NCBI GenBank assembly: GCA_027596075.1
Contig: JADGJC010000061.1
Coordinates: 1 to 64,000 of the forward strand
DNA: 64,000 bases
Source: Rhizophlyctis rosea
Lineage: Eukaryota > Chytridiomycota > Chytridiomycetes > Rhizophlyctidales > Rhizophlyctidaceae
Reading direction: 5' to 3'
How positions within the stretch are numbered: position 1 is the stretch's first letter; each line of letters starts with the position of its first letter. The notes beneath the pieces were generated by a model. That model did not search any database and was not told the DNA's origin. It saw nothing but the letters and a program-made list of their open reading frames with translations. Shown here in pieces: positions 11,317 to 27,534 of the stretch. Made by a program: the position numbers and the translations under genes.

Positions 11317-13003
11317 ATGGCTAACGACGATGACTACGACCCGTTTGACGAGGAGGCTGAAGGGGAAGATGGGATGAAAAATCACCTGGAACCCCCACAA
11401 ATCATGAATTATCCTTTTGCTCTGCTTAAAGGTAAGCATTTGTGGGGGCGCGTAACTGGGTCCCCAACCGTGAAATGACTATATCTATCTTCAGATTTCA
11501 TTGAGAGAAACATCCTTGATTTGAACCCGGACTTCCAGGTATGTCTTCCCCCCACCCCGTAGTACTCGTCCCCGCCTACCCAGCTTTGTGTTCTTGGACA
11601 GCGCGAAGTTGTGTGGAATGGTAAGTTTCTGTTCAACGGTACACTCGTCACCGTACTCTTCTCTTACCAGCGGGAACCTCAGACACCAAACAAAGTCATT
11701 TGATTGATTGTAAGCCTACAGCCTTTGGGTCTATGAAAATGCCGTTCGTGGAGCTAAAACAGTAAAACTCACAGCGGTGATGAAAAACTACTACGTTCCT
11801 CCTGTCATATTCTCCAAGCACAAGTAAGCATACATGAATCCTTTTGACCTTCAGATGAACTAAAGTGGAGCTCTCATGTAGTGAGTACGACGGGATTGCG
11901 AACAGAAAGGAGAATGAATTCCGGCGTGCTGTCATCGATGGGAAGCAACGATTGACTTCCATTTACAAGTAAGGACCATTTGCTTGCTTGCCCATGCACT
12001 CGGCATCTCAATTTACACAAACCTCTCGCAAGGTTCATGACCAATCAAATTCCGCACATCGACAGTAACACCAAGAAGAGAACTTGGTACTCTGTCGAAG
12101 GGGGACGAAATCATTTCACGGCTGCAGAACGGTTGACGTTCAACAACAAAACGGTGATTTGCGTAGAGTATGCGGACTTGGAGAAATTCCAGGAGGAAGA
12201 AATGTTCAGTCGCGTGCAGCTTGGTATGTTACTCCATAAGGCCGTCACGTTGACACCTGGATGACCAAGTTGATGGATCATTGATCATCTTACCAATATT
12301 GATCTCCAGGCATGGCCTTGACAACGGCAGAGAAGATGTTTGCAATTGGGGGTCCACTGACCTCGTTCATTCGCAAGCTCATGGAGGTGAGAACATGAAT
12401 GGCATTTGATCTCACATCCAACGCGCTGACGTATGGCCGGTTATCCGTATTATTCAGGATCATGCGGAAGTTCTCTCAATGATGGAGGATAAACGCAAGC
12501 GGGTGTTCCATATCTTGGCCCAAGCATGGTGCATCATCAACCTTGATGGACCAGAAGTCCTTCCATCCACCACTGCTGTCACGAAGACCCTAAAGGAAAA
12601 GCGAGAACCCGAAAAACGGCAGAAGGCTTTGATGGACGGCATCCTTCGGGTTCTAGGACAAACGTACGCTGACTACCCAGAGATCTTCAGAAAATACAAG
12701 ACAGTCGCGGTATGTTTGCCAATGAATTTTCAAGTAGGCGTTGTTTGTGCCAGCAAGGTCAATTTCTCATAATCATGTTTGCTTCGTCTGTACACTCTCT
12801 AGCCGATTGAGTTCTGTATGTTCTGCTACATGGTGTACCGGAACGACGAGTCGACCATTACTCAACTGCGTGATGATATCGACAACATGCGGGAGACAAC
12901 GCGCAAGAAGGAGAAGGATATTAGAGCAAATCAACGGTTGTACAGTCTCATGAAATTGATCGTTGATAATGGGTCTTCGAAAAAGGGCAGAAGACGTGCT
13001 TGA
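11317..13003 (+). CDS. DUF262 domain protein (ParB/GmrS-like fold)
   Basis: About eight exons; ATG 11317, stop TGA 13001-13003. After an acidic N-terminus (DDDYDPFDEEAEGEDG) the protein has the hallmark DUF262 signature split over small exons: LNPDFQREVVWN (nt about 11530-11620), HLIDSVMKNYYVPPVIF (11700-11818) and AVIDGKQRLTSIYKF (11925-12035), followed by a helical C-terminal half rich in Lys/Glu and ending SSKKGRRRA (possible nuclear signal). In bacteria DUF262 is the GTP-dependent regulatory half of GmrSD-type type IV restriction enzymes, usually fused to a DUF1524 HNH nuclease. Here no HNH nuclease motif is visible. Stand-alone DUF262 proteins occur in many fungi with no established function known to me. 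The full intron set and basic tail show it is a resident eukaryotic gene, whatever its remote origin. Confidence 0.85.
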
Positions 13004-13234
13004 TGGGTAGTTGCACCTGCGGTCTCGGAGGGCTTGTAACTTGTAAATAATTGCATCAGTGTGTGTTTGACATTGTGTTGGCAATCCAGTATTGGTTGCA
13101 GTGATGGAAATTTCCTGTTCATTCTCGACTGTTGAGCAAACTAAAAACGGCATTTCATATATACATAGATGATACAACCTGGGGCCGGCCCGCAGCGCCA
13201 GACTAAACAGACTAACTCGAATAAAAAGACTATT
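13004..13234. other. Convergent intergenic spacer
   Basis: A 231-bp tail-to-tail spacer between the DUF262 gene and the JmjC gene. Nothing coding seen. Confidence 0.4.
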
Positions 13235-14789
13235 TTACGGCAAATGGGCGTTCCTCAGGTATTTTGGCACCTCCTTATACTTCCCAGCGAGGATATGATT
13301 CGCCAACGCTTCCGCATATCCCGCCAAGACGGACTTCCTGATACCCAACGGCATATGGCCAAAGTACTCTTTTGCAAACCTCTGCACGTGAGGTTCCAAC
13401 ATGGGTTTGAATCTATCTACCACCGCCTGATGTAAGGTCCCCCTCTCTCCGTCAACCTTCAACCCCATTACACCATACTGCGCGCCCACCACAATCTCAT
13501 CAAAGAATCCCTCCCCGACCCCCTCCACCTCCTTCTCCAACAACCCCAAAAACACTTGGGTGGCCATTGAAACAATAGGGGGCGTCCACTTCATTGTAAT
13601 CTTCGGATCATTCAAGTACGGTGCAGCATTCTGCAACACGCCAAACTGATACAACTCCTGTTCCCGACTCGTCGACCACACGTTAACGCTCACTGTCGCG
13701 GCGTCCAGCGATTCCACGTTATGGAACCAGAATGGCGGGATGTAAAGCACTTGGCCTTCGTCCAGGACGGCTTCGATGACGTGGCCTTTGACGTCTGCCA
13801 TGCGTGCGAAGCGGGATTTGAGTTCGGCCCATCCGGCGTCGCTTTCTGCTTTGAGGAAATGAGCCATGCTCTGACGGTCGGAGGGGTGGAGGCGGGGATG
13901 GCAGTGGAGGGAAGACCAATATTCGGGAGAGATGAGGAGGAAACGTTTGCGGCCGCGGACTTGGAGGTAGAAGTTATGGGTGGCGTCGTAGTGGAGATTT
14001 GCTACTACTCCTTGGGAGCCGATCCAGAGCTTGATTTCGCCGGTTTGCGGGGTGGATCCTGCTGGGCGGGGTGTAACCGGCGGTGTGCCATTTGGTGAGG
14101 GCGTGAAGTCGTCGACCACAAGGGTCTTATAGGAGGACGGTACATCGGAGAGAAGGGCTGGGGCGTTGAGATCCACAATCATGGAATTGAAGTAATAAAG
14201 GTAGCCGTCGTCCTGCGTGGACTTTTTGTTCCCAGGAAAGACCTCATTGGCTTTGGTTCTCTCTTCACGAAATTGGCGTTGCTCCTTGGTCATTAAGCCA
14301 TCAACACGCTGCCGGACAGCAGGATTAATGCGATCAGTCCTGTCTTCGGCAATACGTTCCCAGAACTGCTTCCTGGGAATTGTGATACGCTCAAAAGTGG
14401 GTGGGTTGGTTTCCGACAGAGGAAAGTTGGGAGAGGCGTCGTGGTGCACAAAATAGCGCGCTTTGTTACGGGCAACGGAAAGCTTGGCAGGGAGGTGTTT
14501 GTTGAGGTATTGGAGGCAAGTCCACTTTGTTCGAGCAGGCCATTGGGACACGAAAGTTTCGGTCAAAATAATTGGTTGACGTGCGGAGTGTGTTGGATAT
14601 ACGAAAGACCCAGCGCTTGGAGGCCACGACTTGCGGATGACTGAGACAAGGTTGTCCGGGTGCAGTGGTGAAGAGGTGTCTGAAGGATGGATAGAACGAT
14701 TGAGACTTTTGTCAGGGACGGTTCTCACTAGCGATTTAATTACAACACTGACCTGTCAGCACATCCTCTTTCAATGTTGTCGTCACCAT
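13235..14789 (-). CDS. JmjC/cupin_8 Fe(II)-2-oxoglutarate oxygenase, TYW5-like
   Basis: A nearly uninterrupted 497-codon frame (14728-13235, stop at 13235) encoding a cupin_8/JmjC oxygenase. The Fe-binding HxD is in VVANLHYDATHNFYLQVRG (His about 246 counted from nt 14728) and the distal His in PPFWFHNVES (about 336). The spacing and the sequence around HYD and WFHNV resemble TYW5-like (wybutosine hydroxylase) and related protein hydroxylases. The N-terminal region (RQPIILTETF, ARTKWTCLQYLNKHLP) is the usual pre-cupin helix-strand module. The long frame has no ATG at its 5' end: it begins GTG, and the first internal ATG comes too late. The best upstream ATG (14787-14789) encodes a 12-residue leader that joins in frame only if a 25-nt GT...AG interval is removed (see that entry). 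Substrate not predictable; could be tRNA or protein. Confidence 0.8.
14728..14752 (-). other. Candidate 25-nt intron or frameshift at the JmjC gene start
   Basis: On the minus strand the sequence after MVTTTLKEDVLT starts GTCAGT and ends TCGCTAG 25 nt later. Its removal puts ATG 14789 in frame with the JmjC domain. Everything else in this window uses introns of about 45 nt or more, so a sequencing indel or a distant first exon are serious alternatives. Confidence 0.35.
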
Positions 14790-16055
14790 TTTTCGGCGTT
14801 TAGAATCAATCGGAGCGCCTTATAACGATAACAGCTGTCAGCTAGCTATGAGCCCTTTCACGAAAAGACGACGATGGGAAATAATTGAGAGGGAAGAGGA
14901 AGGAAGCAAGCCCTTCGCTGAGTTTGGCAGCTTGAGGTCTGTTTTGTTGACAGAGGAGGAGAGCACGGGGAGACGGGGGGAGGAGGGTGTGGAGGTTGTT
15001 TTGAATTTTGGGTTCCACGTCAAGTGCCACCCCCTGAGGGAAGTGGCGGCTTGGTGTAACCCAACAGAGACGCGCGCTCCGAATCTGGAGACCTCCCTCA
15101 AAGTCCCCGCTTCTGAGCCTTCTCTCATGAGTCAATTTTGGCCTTCAACTTCCCCCTGCAATCATTCCCTCGTACTCTATGCATTGATTTCCTTTTCGTT
15201 GGCTCAGTTGTCTCTGGCGTGGTCCACCCCTCCCTTCGACCGCTCACATTTCCCTTCGTGACAGTGTGCAAGAATACAATCCCCCTTCGCGCTCAGCCGA
15301 TGCAACTTATCAACAGGTGCCGGAACAGGTATCGTCAGAATCGGACTCATATATCGTCCCATCTCCTCTACACCTCTCAGAAGTATTGCTGCCACCGTCA
15401 ATATGCCATGATGTCACAGCTCACTGAGTGCGCCATCGGTTGGACCCAGCTGATTCCTGTAGGATCATACGATTTGTCTTAAATCACCTGCTCCCACCGA
15501 CATCAAAGTCATGGTCTCCATGTCAGCCCTTACTGACCTCGACTATTTCTCATCTTATGCCATCTTTTTGGTGAGAACCTATCAGCGCTGAAGAGAATTG
15601 CGATGAAAAGCTAAATCGGACAAGTCCTGCCTTGTTCTTCAATCCAAATCTTCACGCCTTCTCTGAGTTCCTGTCAGTGAAGTCATGAATGCGACGAGAA
15701 AAGCTGAGGGAGGGCAACTTCAAACGGTAGCAATCGCGGCTGGCTGAAAAATGGGCCAATAATAGCTTGGTTTCGCATATACACGCAGAAAGCCTGGGCG
15801 GGCCTTACTAGGAGAATTTTGGGACATCGATTTTCACAGTGAAAAAGGGTCCCTGGGGTGCGGATCGGGCCATTGGCTGACGTCAACTTCTAAGCCACTT
15901 TCAATGTGAGCTTATAAATAGCCAGAGCTCCCCTTTGTCCGGAAGATGTTCAAACACCCAACGTGCACCATTCGTTCTTCTGTCCTTCGCACATTGTGAC
16001 CTTCCCGGTTTTGACAGCAGTTCCAAGCCGTTGTGTCTCTCACAATTTCCTCACA
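14790..16055. other. Long divergent intergenic region (JmjC / ABTB1-like)
   Basis: A 1.27-kb head-to-head region. ORFs on both strands around 14840-15260 overlap each other and look like nothing known; a first exon of the JmjC gene could hide here. The right end carries a clear CCAAT-CRE-TATA promoter described separately. Confidence 0.4.
15872..15920 (+). promoter_or_regulatory. Inverted CCAAT, CRE palindrome and TATA box
   Basis: ATTGG (inverted CCAAT) at 15872-15876 is followed immediately by the perfect CRE/ATF palindrome TGACGTCA at 15878-15885, then TATAAATA at 15913-15920. It lies 136-184 bp upstream of the ABTB1-like start codon, suggesting bZIP (ATF/CREB-type) control. Confidence 0.7.
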
Positions 16056-18138
16056 ATGCGTGAAGAAGCTATGTTTTTGCCGTACAACACGGCAGCGGCG
16101 TCGACTGCTCAGGAGGAAGATCACCCACTTTTCATGACTCTTTGTGAGGAATGTCGCAAGGGAGACGTGCAGAAGGTTTGAATACACGATGGATTCGCAC
16201 TTGGTGAATTTGCCATGTACTGAAAGGGCCATTCGCTGCAGGTTAAATTTTTGGTTGAGACTGAAGAGGTATTGTCGAAAACCTGCAACACAATAGTCAG
16301 CTAAACATCTTTGGTTCTTATGATGTTTGCTTCCAGGTCCCCATAAACCGGCGTGATAAATGGTTTGTCAGTTTTGAATCCTCTCTTGCCATCATTGGAA
16401 TGTCTAAACAATTTTGCGTCGTAAAAGGGATTGCGTACCATTATACTATGCGGCTCTTTGCGGTCATGTCGACCTTGTTAAATATCTTCTTCAAGCCGGT
16501 GCGCATTGTGATCCTAACACATTTGAGGGCGAGCGTTGCCTTTACGGGGCATTGACTGATGAAATTCGGGTATGTGGTCATACAATTCCAATCTCTAGAT
16601 GGTTATTCATACCATATTTGTAGAACATTTTGCGAGCAAGCCGCCTAACAAAGGCCATTGATACTGCATCAGACTATGCCTTGTTCACATATGCCCTCTG
16701 GTCTCTGCCACAAGACCACTGCCCAGATATTTCCTTCAACCTCCCGCACGCGATGCTCCCACCATCGTTGTCTGTCTTTCCGGCCCATCGGGTCATTCTG
16801 TCCGCCCGCTCGCCGTTCTTCTTGCTGAATCTCTTGATGCGCTGGAGCGGATCCTCAAATCGAATGGTGCCCGTCCGACATCATCGCGTGCACCCGCAAA
16901 CATTACGAGCAACTTTGCTGTACCTCTATACCGGTCAGGCTGCCCGTGATGTCCCGCCAGAGCAATTGGAGGATTGGGTCTTTCTATGTAAACAATGGAA
17001 GATGTCGGAACTTGTGGGATTCGTGCAAGACATGATTAAGGCAAATGCAGATGAACGGTTGGTGAAGTCGAAGGCAGCAAGGGAAGCTATCATGGTACGG
17101 GACGTCAGGGGGGTTCAGCGAGATATTGGCACTTTGCTTTGGTGGATTTTGCATGCGGGCAAGCGGTGGGTTATTGAGGAATGGTGGCGGATTAAGAGGG
17201 GGCAAGCTGTTGTTGCAGAATGGGACGTGGCGGGAGCGATGGATAAGCTAGCATCTTTCAAGGATCGAACAATTTTGCGACTGTGGGGTACAGAGGAAGA
17301 TATTTTGGCTGCAAATGCTGCACCCGATCGGCCGAAGCTATGGGCGGGACCTCGTGAATCGACACAAAATGGCTTAGATACAGTCCCTCCGGAGGACATA
17401 GAAATGGGACTCGCCCTATTGACCGCCAGCGACCCCGATGTCATAGTGGAAGTCGCTGGAACTCACTTTCCCTGCCACCGGGCATTTCTACAAAGGTCGG
17501 AATACTTTGGTGCACTCCTCTCTGGCCGCTTTGCAGAAGCACACGATGACTTCATCAATACGAAGGAGCCACACCCACCCACCAAAATAGATTTGACCGC
17601 TTCAATACCTTCACCCGAAGTTTTCGGCTGCATCCTGGAATTTATCTACACTGACCGAACCACTTTGCTGAGTGCGACATCCGCTCATGCAACGTTGGAA
17701 ACGGCAGACCTCCTCCTCCTTCCCCGCCTCACCTCCCGCGTACAAACCTACATTATCTCCCTTCCCTACCTTCCCTCACCAGGCCCATATGCGCTTCTCC
17801 GAACAGCATGGGCGTTAAACCTCCACCGGCTTGAACAACATGTTACTCGCCATTTTGCTCGGGAGATGCTGACAGAAGGAAAGAAAGACGATTTCAGAGA
17901 ATTGATCAGAGAGAGTGCGGAGAGTATCGTGTCTAGGCAAGAGACTGATACTGTGATTTTTGTGGATGATTTGCGGTTCTGGTTGGCGAGGGAATGTGGG
18001 ATTGAGGAAGGGGAGGAGATGTGGGAGGATACGGATGCGTTGGTGGATGAGGGGGTTTTGCCGGCTAGTAAATTGGAGTATGTGAAGCGGATGCGAGTAT
18101 TGGAGGACATTTTGGAGGGGTTGGGAATAGATATGTAG
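16056..18138 (+). CDS. Ankyrin repeat and BTB/POZ protein, ABTB1-like
   Basis: Five exons; the first four are small (16056-16176, about 16242-16269, 16337-16362, 16429-16569) and the last is about 1.5 kb. The N-terminus has two ankyrin-type helices: LCEECRKGDVQKVKFLVET, then PLYYAALCGHVDLVKYLLQAG, followed by NTFEGERCLYGALTDEIR, which is nearly identical to the human ABTB1 motif. Two BTB/POZ domains follow. The first is around VFPAHRVILSARSPFFLL with LRATLLYLYTG, the second around VEVAGTHFPCHRAFLQRSEYF with PEVFGCILEFIYTD. A helical C-terminus contains ESAESIVSRQETD and VDDLRFWLA, again as in ABTB1. ABTB1-type proteins are thought to act as cullin-3 substrate adaptors or translational regulators; here the role is inferred from family. 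Domain order and length (about 590 aa) match the family. Confidence 0.9.
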
Positions 18139-18619
18139 GTCGAAATCAATAAGATTGTCTGCCGCTGATGGAGTGTGATTGAGTGAGACCGAGTGAGACC
18201 TTTTGGGAATGATGGATGGCGGCCACGGTGGCCTGGATGATAGCAACTGAGCTGCCCTCGAACTTCGAAGTTTCAAACAGTAACAACTGGGGTTAGCCAT
18301 TGCTCATGCGGTTTCAAGAGGATCATCGCACATGGCACAGTCCCCACCAGATCGGGCTTTGTGGATTGAAACATGGCCGCATGGCAGTCTTCAGCCTGAC
18401 ACCACTTGATGCTTTTGAGTAGACCATTGACGTCAACAGAACGTAACTGCAAGTGGTTTGGTATAATTGGGGCCCGTTTGTTTTGAGAGAGATGTGCAAC
18501 CAATCACTTTGAGTTTTCATCATTAAATCGGCTCAAACGGAATCTACTCACCTGCTTCTAGAACTCACTTTTTGGTTTGGCATTGCGTACGAAGCTTTCC
18601 CGTCGAACAGCTCTTCACG
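18139..18619. other. Intergenic
   Basis: A 481-bp region holding the 3' flank of the ABTB1-like gene and the upstream region of the next plus-strand gene. No coding sequence supported. Confidence 0.4.
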
Positions 18620-19412
18620 ATGGAATTGGATTATCTTAGAGGTTACGATACGGGCGCCAGCCCATCCCCCATCGACCATTTGGAAACCTGGAAAGACCTC
18701 GTGTACATCACTTCAGGCACCATCAAGACCTACATCAACCCCGAATGGTCCGGCAAAGCCGTCCGGAGCTTTCGTGTGTTCGAAGTTAAGGAAGAACAGG
18801 TGGGGTATTGCCAGTCCCAATCATTTCGAATTGTGCGGTGTTCAGTGTGCTCACTAGGCACCATGACCTTCATACCGTGAGCAGGCCCACAAAACGGTAC
18901 CACTCTGGGGTCCACTCACAATTGAATGGAAAGCCACTTTCATATCCAATTGGAGGTAAGATTACAATCATAAAATGATTCCTATCGCACTATCTATTAC
19001 AATGTCCAGTGCGCACGTCGCCAAGCAGGGCTATGCCAAATGGCACGATGATGCAACTGTCGTTGTGCAGTGCCCCAGGCTGTACACCGTTCAAGAATGG
19101 GCCCTTCAAATTGGGAACAAGGGGCAAACAATCATATTTTGGTATGAAGGGGAGAAGGTGAATACATGCAAACCCTTCAGTCACTCCCGCCGCCACTGGA
19201 TGTCTTTTCTTCAAGATTGTCAGGATTTTGGGCTGAGGCAGGGCAATGAAAATTCATTGCAGCGTGTCAAATGTGATGAACATGTGCGGATGATGATTGA
19301 TGCCTCCTCTTCATTCTCGGCGTGGATACCTAACAATGGCCGGACTTCCGATTCTGACTTCACCCTTGATGAAAACGAGTTTACAACCAGAACGTGCACA
19401 GCGGTTACATGA
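18620..19412 (+). CDS. Hypothetical protein, multi-exon
   Basis: ATG 18620 opens MELDYLRGYDTGASPSPIDH. Three exons join cleanly in frame: the first ends VFEVKEEQ (GT at about 18799), the second begins AHKTVPLWGPLTIEWK after CAG at about 18883 and ends SNW at a GTAAG donor near 18956, and the third begins SSAHVAKQGYAKWHDD after the AG near 19010. The third frame stays open to TGA at 19412. A further GT at 19158, after WYEGEK, could instead splice to an early stop near 19237, so the C-terminus is uncertain. The predicted soluble protein is rich in aromatic residues (TIIFWYEGEK). I recognise no family. Phase-consistent joins make it a likely real gene. Confidence 0.5.
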
Positions 19413-19485
19413 TAAGGATTTACAATAACGGCTAAGAAGCCCAAAGATACATATTTCGCAATCCCCCTTGATCACGCACGCCAAA

Positions 19486-23075
<3,590 letters not shown>

Positions 23076-23581
23076 ATTGCTGGCTGGGATGGGGTTTGCG
23101 AACTGTTGAGAGTTTTCGAGGCTATCGAGCAAGAGCGGTAACAGCCTAAGGTGGGTACAGACACTGGTCGAGTATTATGATGAAGAGTTTATCGGCCAGT
23201 TTACACGGCAATCTCAATCTTTGAATCCCAAAGTCAGTTGATGCTTTGTTTGGAGTGGAAAGGAGAGTGAAGCTGTGGGAAACAACTTTGAATGAGAGAA
23301 GGGCACGTCCGGAGCTTCCGGATGGGGCGGACGAACCAAGCCACATCCCGTCTGGCGACTGGGAATCTGGCATCTGGGAGTCGAACCATCTCTCATTTTC
23401 TGACACAAGGCTTTGAGGTTGTTGAGCTGTACAGGTTTGTCCATGTGATGTGGAACAAGCAAAAGGATTCGCTTGCAGCATATGAGATTCAAACCCCTCT
23501 CTTGAGAAGCAGACACCTTCGCATAAGGATTATACATGGTTTTGCTACAGTTGAGTCCACCGTTCGTTGTTACCAATGTAT
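23076..23581. other. Intergenic
   Basis: A 506-bp region holding the MCM6 upstream region and the 3' flank of the ThuA-like gene. The overlapping short ORFs show no family features. Confidence 0.4.
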
Positions 23582-24464
23582 TCACAGTGCTCTAGTTGCA
23601 AACTTCACAGCTTTAGCTACAAGTGAAATTACATGGGGGTCGGCCAGAGCCTTCTCCGAATGCGCTACAGTGATAGCAACAACTCGCCCTTGCCCATATT
23701 CGTGACACCAGCCCGCCACCTGCTCGCCCTCTTTTCCAAGGTCGCTGGTAGTTTTCATGAAGACGGATGTGTTTGAAGGATCGGTAAGCTTGATGTGATA
23801 ATGTTCGTCCGCATGAAGAGTAAATGCTGTTGTTGGTGCAAGGGAGGAGGCTTTGGAGTCGGAAGATGATGCGGGCACGTGGTCAACGATGCACAATTCC
23901 GGGTGATGAACAAAGTAACCCTACATGGTCAAACAAGAAGGTCATCAATCAACAACTTTCTTTTGTTCATCTTCGTACACGCTACTTCAATTGGTATTGT
24001 AAAACAGGAATCCCGTCAGTTGGCCCAACCCGAATCACACAGCGAAATGGCTTCGCCGCTCATTCATGGTTGCTCATGATTGGAGCGTCCCCCGAGATAA
24101 CTGCGAGAAGCTTTACCTTGACAACATCCAAATACACGCCACAATTGTCCCAGTCAAATGCCGCTAGTCCTCCATGCAAAACTACCCATCCACCACCGTT
24201 CTTTACATATTCCGCAATGGCCTTTTGGATCTCTTCAGTCAACCAATATGAGCGCTTCTCTGCAACAGGAGTGAGGTCGCCTAGTGTAGAAAGGATTACG
24301 GCACGTGGCGGGGGAGTCGATTTGAGGGCAGCAAGCAGGTTTTTCGAGAGATCTTCGGGAGCGATGTAGGTGACAGGTTCCGAAGTGGCAGCAGAGATGC
24401 CCCGTTTGATGGGTTCAGCTGGATGATAGTAGTCACCAACGGTAGCAAGGATGTTTGCTGTCAT
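23582..24464 (-). CDS. ThuA-like domain protein
   Basis: Two exons. ATG 24464 gives MTANILATVGDYYHPAEPIKRG, matching the first strand and active-site loop of ThuA-like (trehalose-utilisation, glutamine-amidotransferase fold) proteins. YVKNGGGWVVLHGGLAAFDW (nt about 24205-24145) is the central strand-turn. An intron of about 200 nt separates it from an exon containing DEHYHIKLTD, VFMKTTSDLG and the family signature AGWCHEYGQGRVVAITVAHS (nt about 23720-23655), ending TGA at 23582. Bacterial ThuA homologues act in trehalose/disaccharide breakdown; the fungal function is unestablished. An upstream in-frame frame extends 41 codons from 24587 but includes TATA-like promoter sequence, so I prefer 24464. 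Confidence 0.85.
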
Positions 24465-24819
24465 GTTCACCAATCTGTCGTCTGACTGTCGAAGTTGAGA
24501 AAACGTAATTTTAGGGAAGCAGTGATTGCAGAACGGCGGAGCGAGGGAAACTGCCTCACAGTAGATTATAAATAGCAGTCGGCTCAATTTGAAAGTGAGG
24601 GGGTGATGTGACGGGTCAGCTGAATCGCAATCGGCCTGGGCCGACCAGGAGACAAGTCACCAGAAGTCCAGGACCTAGCCCTGCAGGCTGCAATATGAAC
24701 TAATATGCTATCAGGTATGCTTCCGTCTGCATCTTGGTGCGGTCCTCTTCCTCCTCGCCGCGACTTCAAATAGGTACCAAGCAATAGACACTTTCCAGGG
24801 CGCAGTGAAGCTTGTAAAA
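24465..24819. other. Divergent promoter region (ThuA-like / ABHD10-like)
   Basis: A 355-bp head-to-head spacer. It contains TTATAAATAG at about 24566-24575. No coding region. Confidence 0.4.
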
Positions 24820-25635
24820 ATGCCTGCCGTATCATACCTACCCCGCATCGTTGCGGGCGCTACCTCCATAGCGTATCAACACATTCTGCCACAACTCAAC
24901 ACGAAAGGCCCCGGCATCCTTCTCATAAACGGCTTTCAATCCGCAATGTCCTCGACCGTAAAAGGCGCGCACCTAGCCAAATATTCCCAAACCCATAGCC
25001 TCCCTTACCTAACTTACGATCACTTCGCGCATGGCCTGTCGTCGGGTGATATTTCAGACTTCACAATTCCACAAGCGGCAGACGATCTCGTCCTCCTTCT
25101 CGACACTGTTGCCCTCCCCAATGTGCCATATATCTTGATAGGTTCAAGTATGGGTTTTTGGCTGGCCCTTCTGGCAGCCAATCGACGCGCTGGTCGGATC
25201 GGTGCCATTGTGGGTATTGGTGGTGCGGTAAATTTCACGGACAGGTTGGAGTCGGAGATACCACCCGAAGAACGGGAACGATTAATGAAGGAGTATGCCG
25301 GTGGGGCATCTCCTTTCTGGCGTCGTCCATCGCGTTACAACCAGGAGGGCTACAGGATTGGTTGGAAGCTGCTACTAGATGCAAAATCCAGCAGGATACA
25401 GCCCGGTTGGAAAGTACATGGCGCAACAATAGACATCATTCATGGAACGAATGATCTCGACGTTCCAATGGAAGATTGCGTCCAAAACGCGCGACTCTTA
25501 CAATCGGATGATGTGCGAATCACGCTTGTAAAGGGTGGGGACCATCGTCTGAGCACGCAGCGGGATCTCGACCTCCTAAGCGATGTCTTATCTCGATCTA
25601 TTGAACACGTGTCGAAAGCTCGACAGAATACATAA
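24820..25635 (+). CDS. ABHD10-like alpha/beta hydrolase (acyl-protein thioesterase type)
   Basis: Single-exon 271-residue protein; the start is the ATG at 24820 (MPAVSYLPRIVAG), since the frame upstream begins only with GTG. The fold signature is complete: the GFQSAMSSTVKG oxyanion-hole region, the nucleophile elbow IGSSMGFW (Ser110), the acid in HGTNDLDVP (Asp212 most likely) and His242 in GGDHRLS. YDHFAHGLSSG is typical of ABHD10 and bacterial relatives. ABHD10 is a mitochondrial depalmitoylase/glucuronidase. The short basic-hydrophobic N-terminus might target mitochondria, but that is inference. It lacks introns and could derive from bacteria or an old mitochondrial gene. Confidence 0.87.
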   Translation: MPAVSYLPRIVAGATSIAYQHILPQLNTKGPGILLINGFQSAMSSTVKGAHLAKYSQTHSLPYLTYDHFAHGLSSGDISDFTIPQAADDLVLLLDTVALPNVPYILIGSSMGFWLALLAANRRAGRIGAIVGIGGAVNFTDRLESEIPPEERERLMKEYAGGASPFWRRPSRYNQEGYRIGWKLLLDAKSSRIQPGWKVHGATIDIIHGTNDLDVPMEDCVQNARLLQSDDVRITLVKGGDHRLSTQRDLDLLSDVLSRSIEHVSKARQNT

Positions 25636-25695
25636 TTTGCAAATATGTGGGATAACGTTTCAGTTGCATTCTATCTAGAAGTGACTGTCCAGACC

Positions 25696-27534
<1,839 letters not shown>

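Noticed and set aside
14848..15261. Overlapping ORFs on both strands upstream of the JmjC gene
   Set aside because: They mirror each other, match nothing known and lie in a divergent promoter region; kept only as a possible site of a first exon.
23370..23400. Perfect tRNA B-box-like GGTTCGACTCC on the minus strand
   Set aside because: No A-box at the right distance and no acceptor or T-stem pairing could be drawn.
24805..24819. Longer start for the ABHD10-like protein
   Set aside because: The frame begins with GTG; the first ATG in frame is at 24820 and fits family N-termini.
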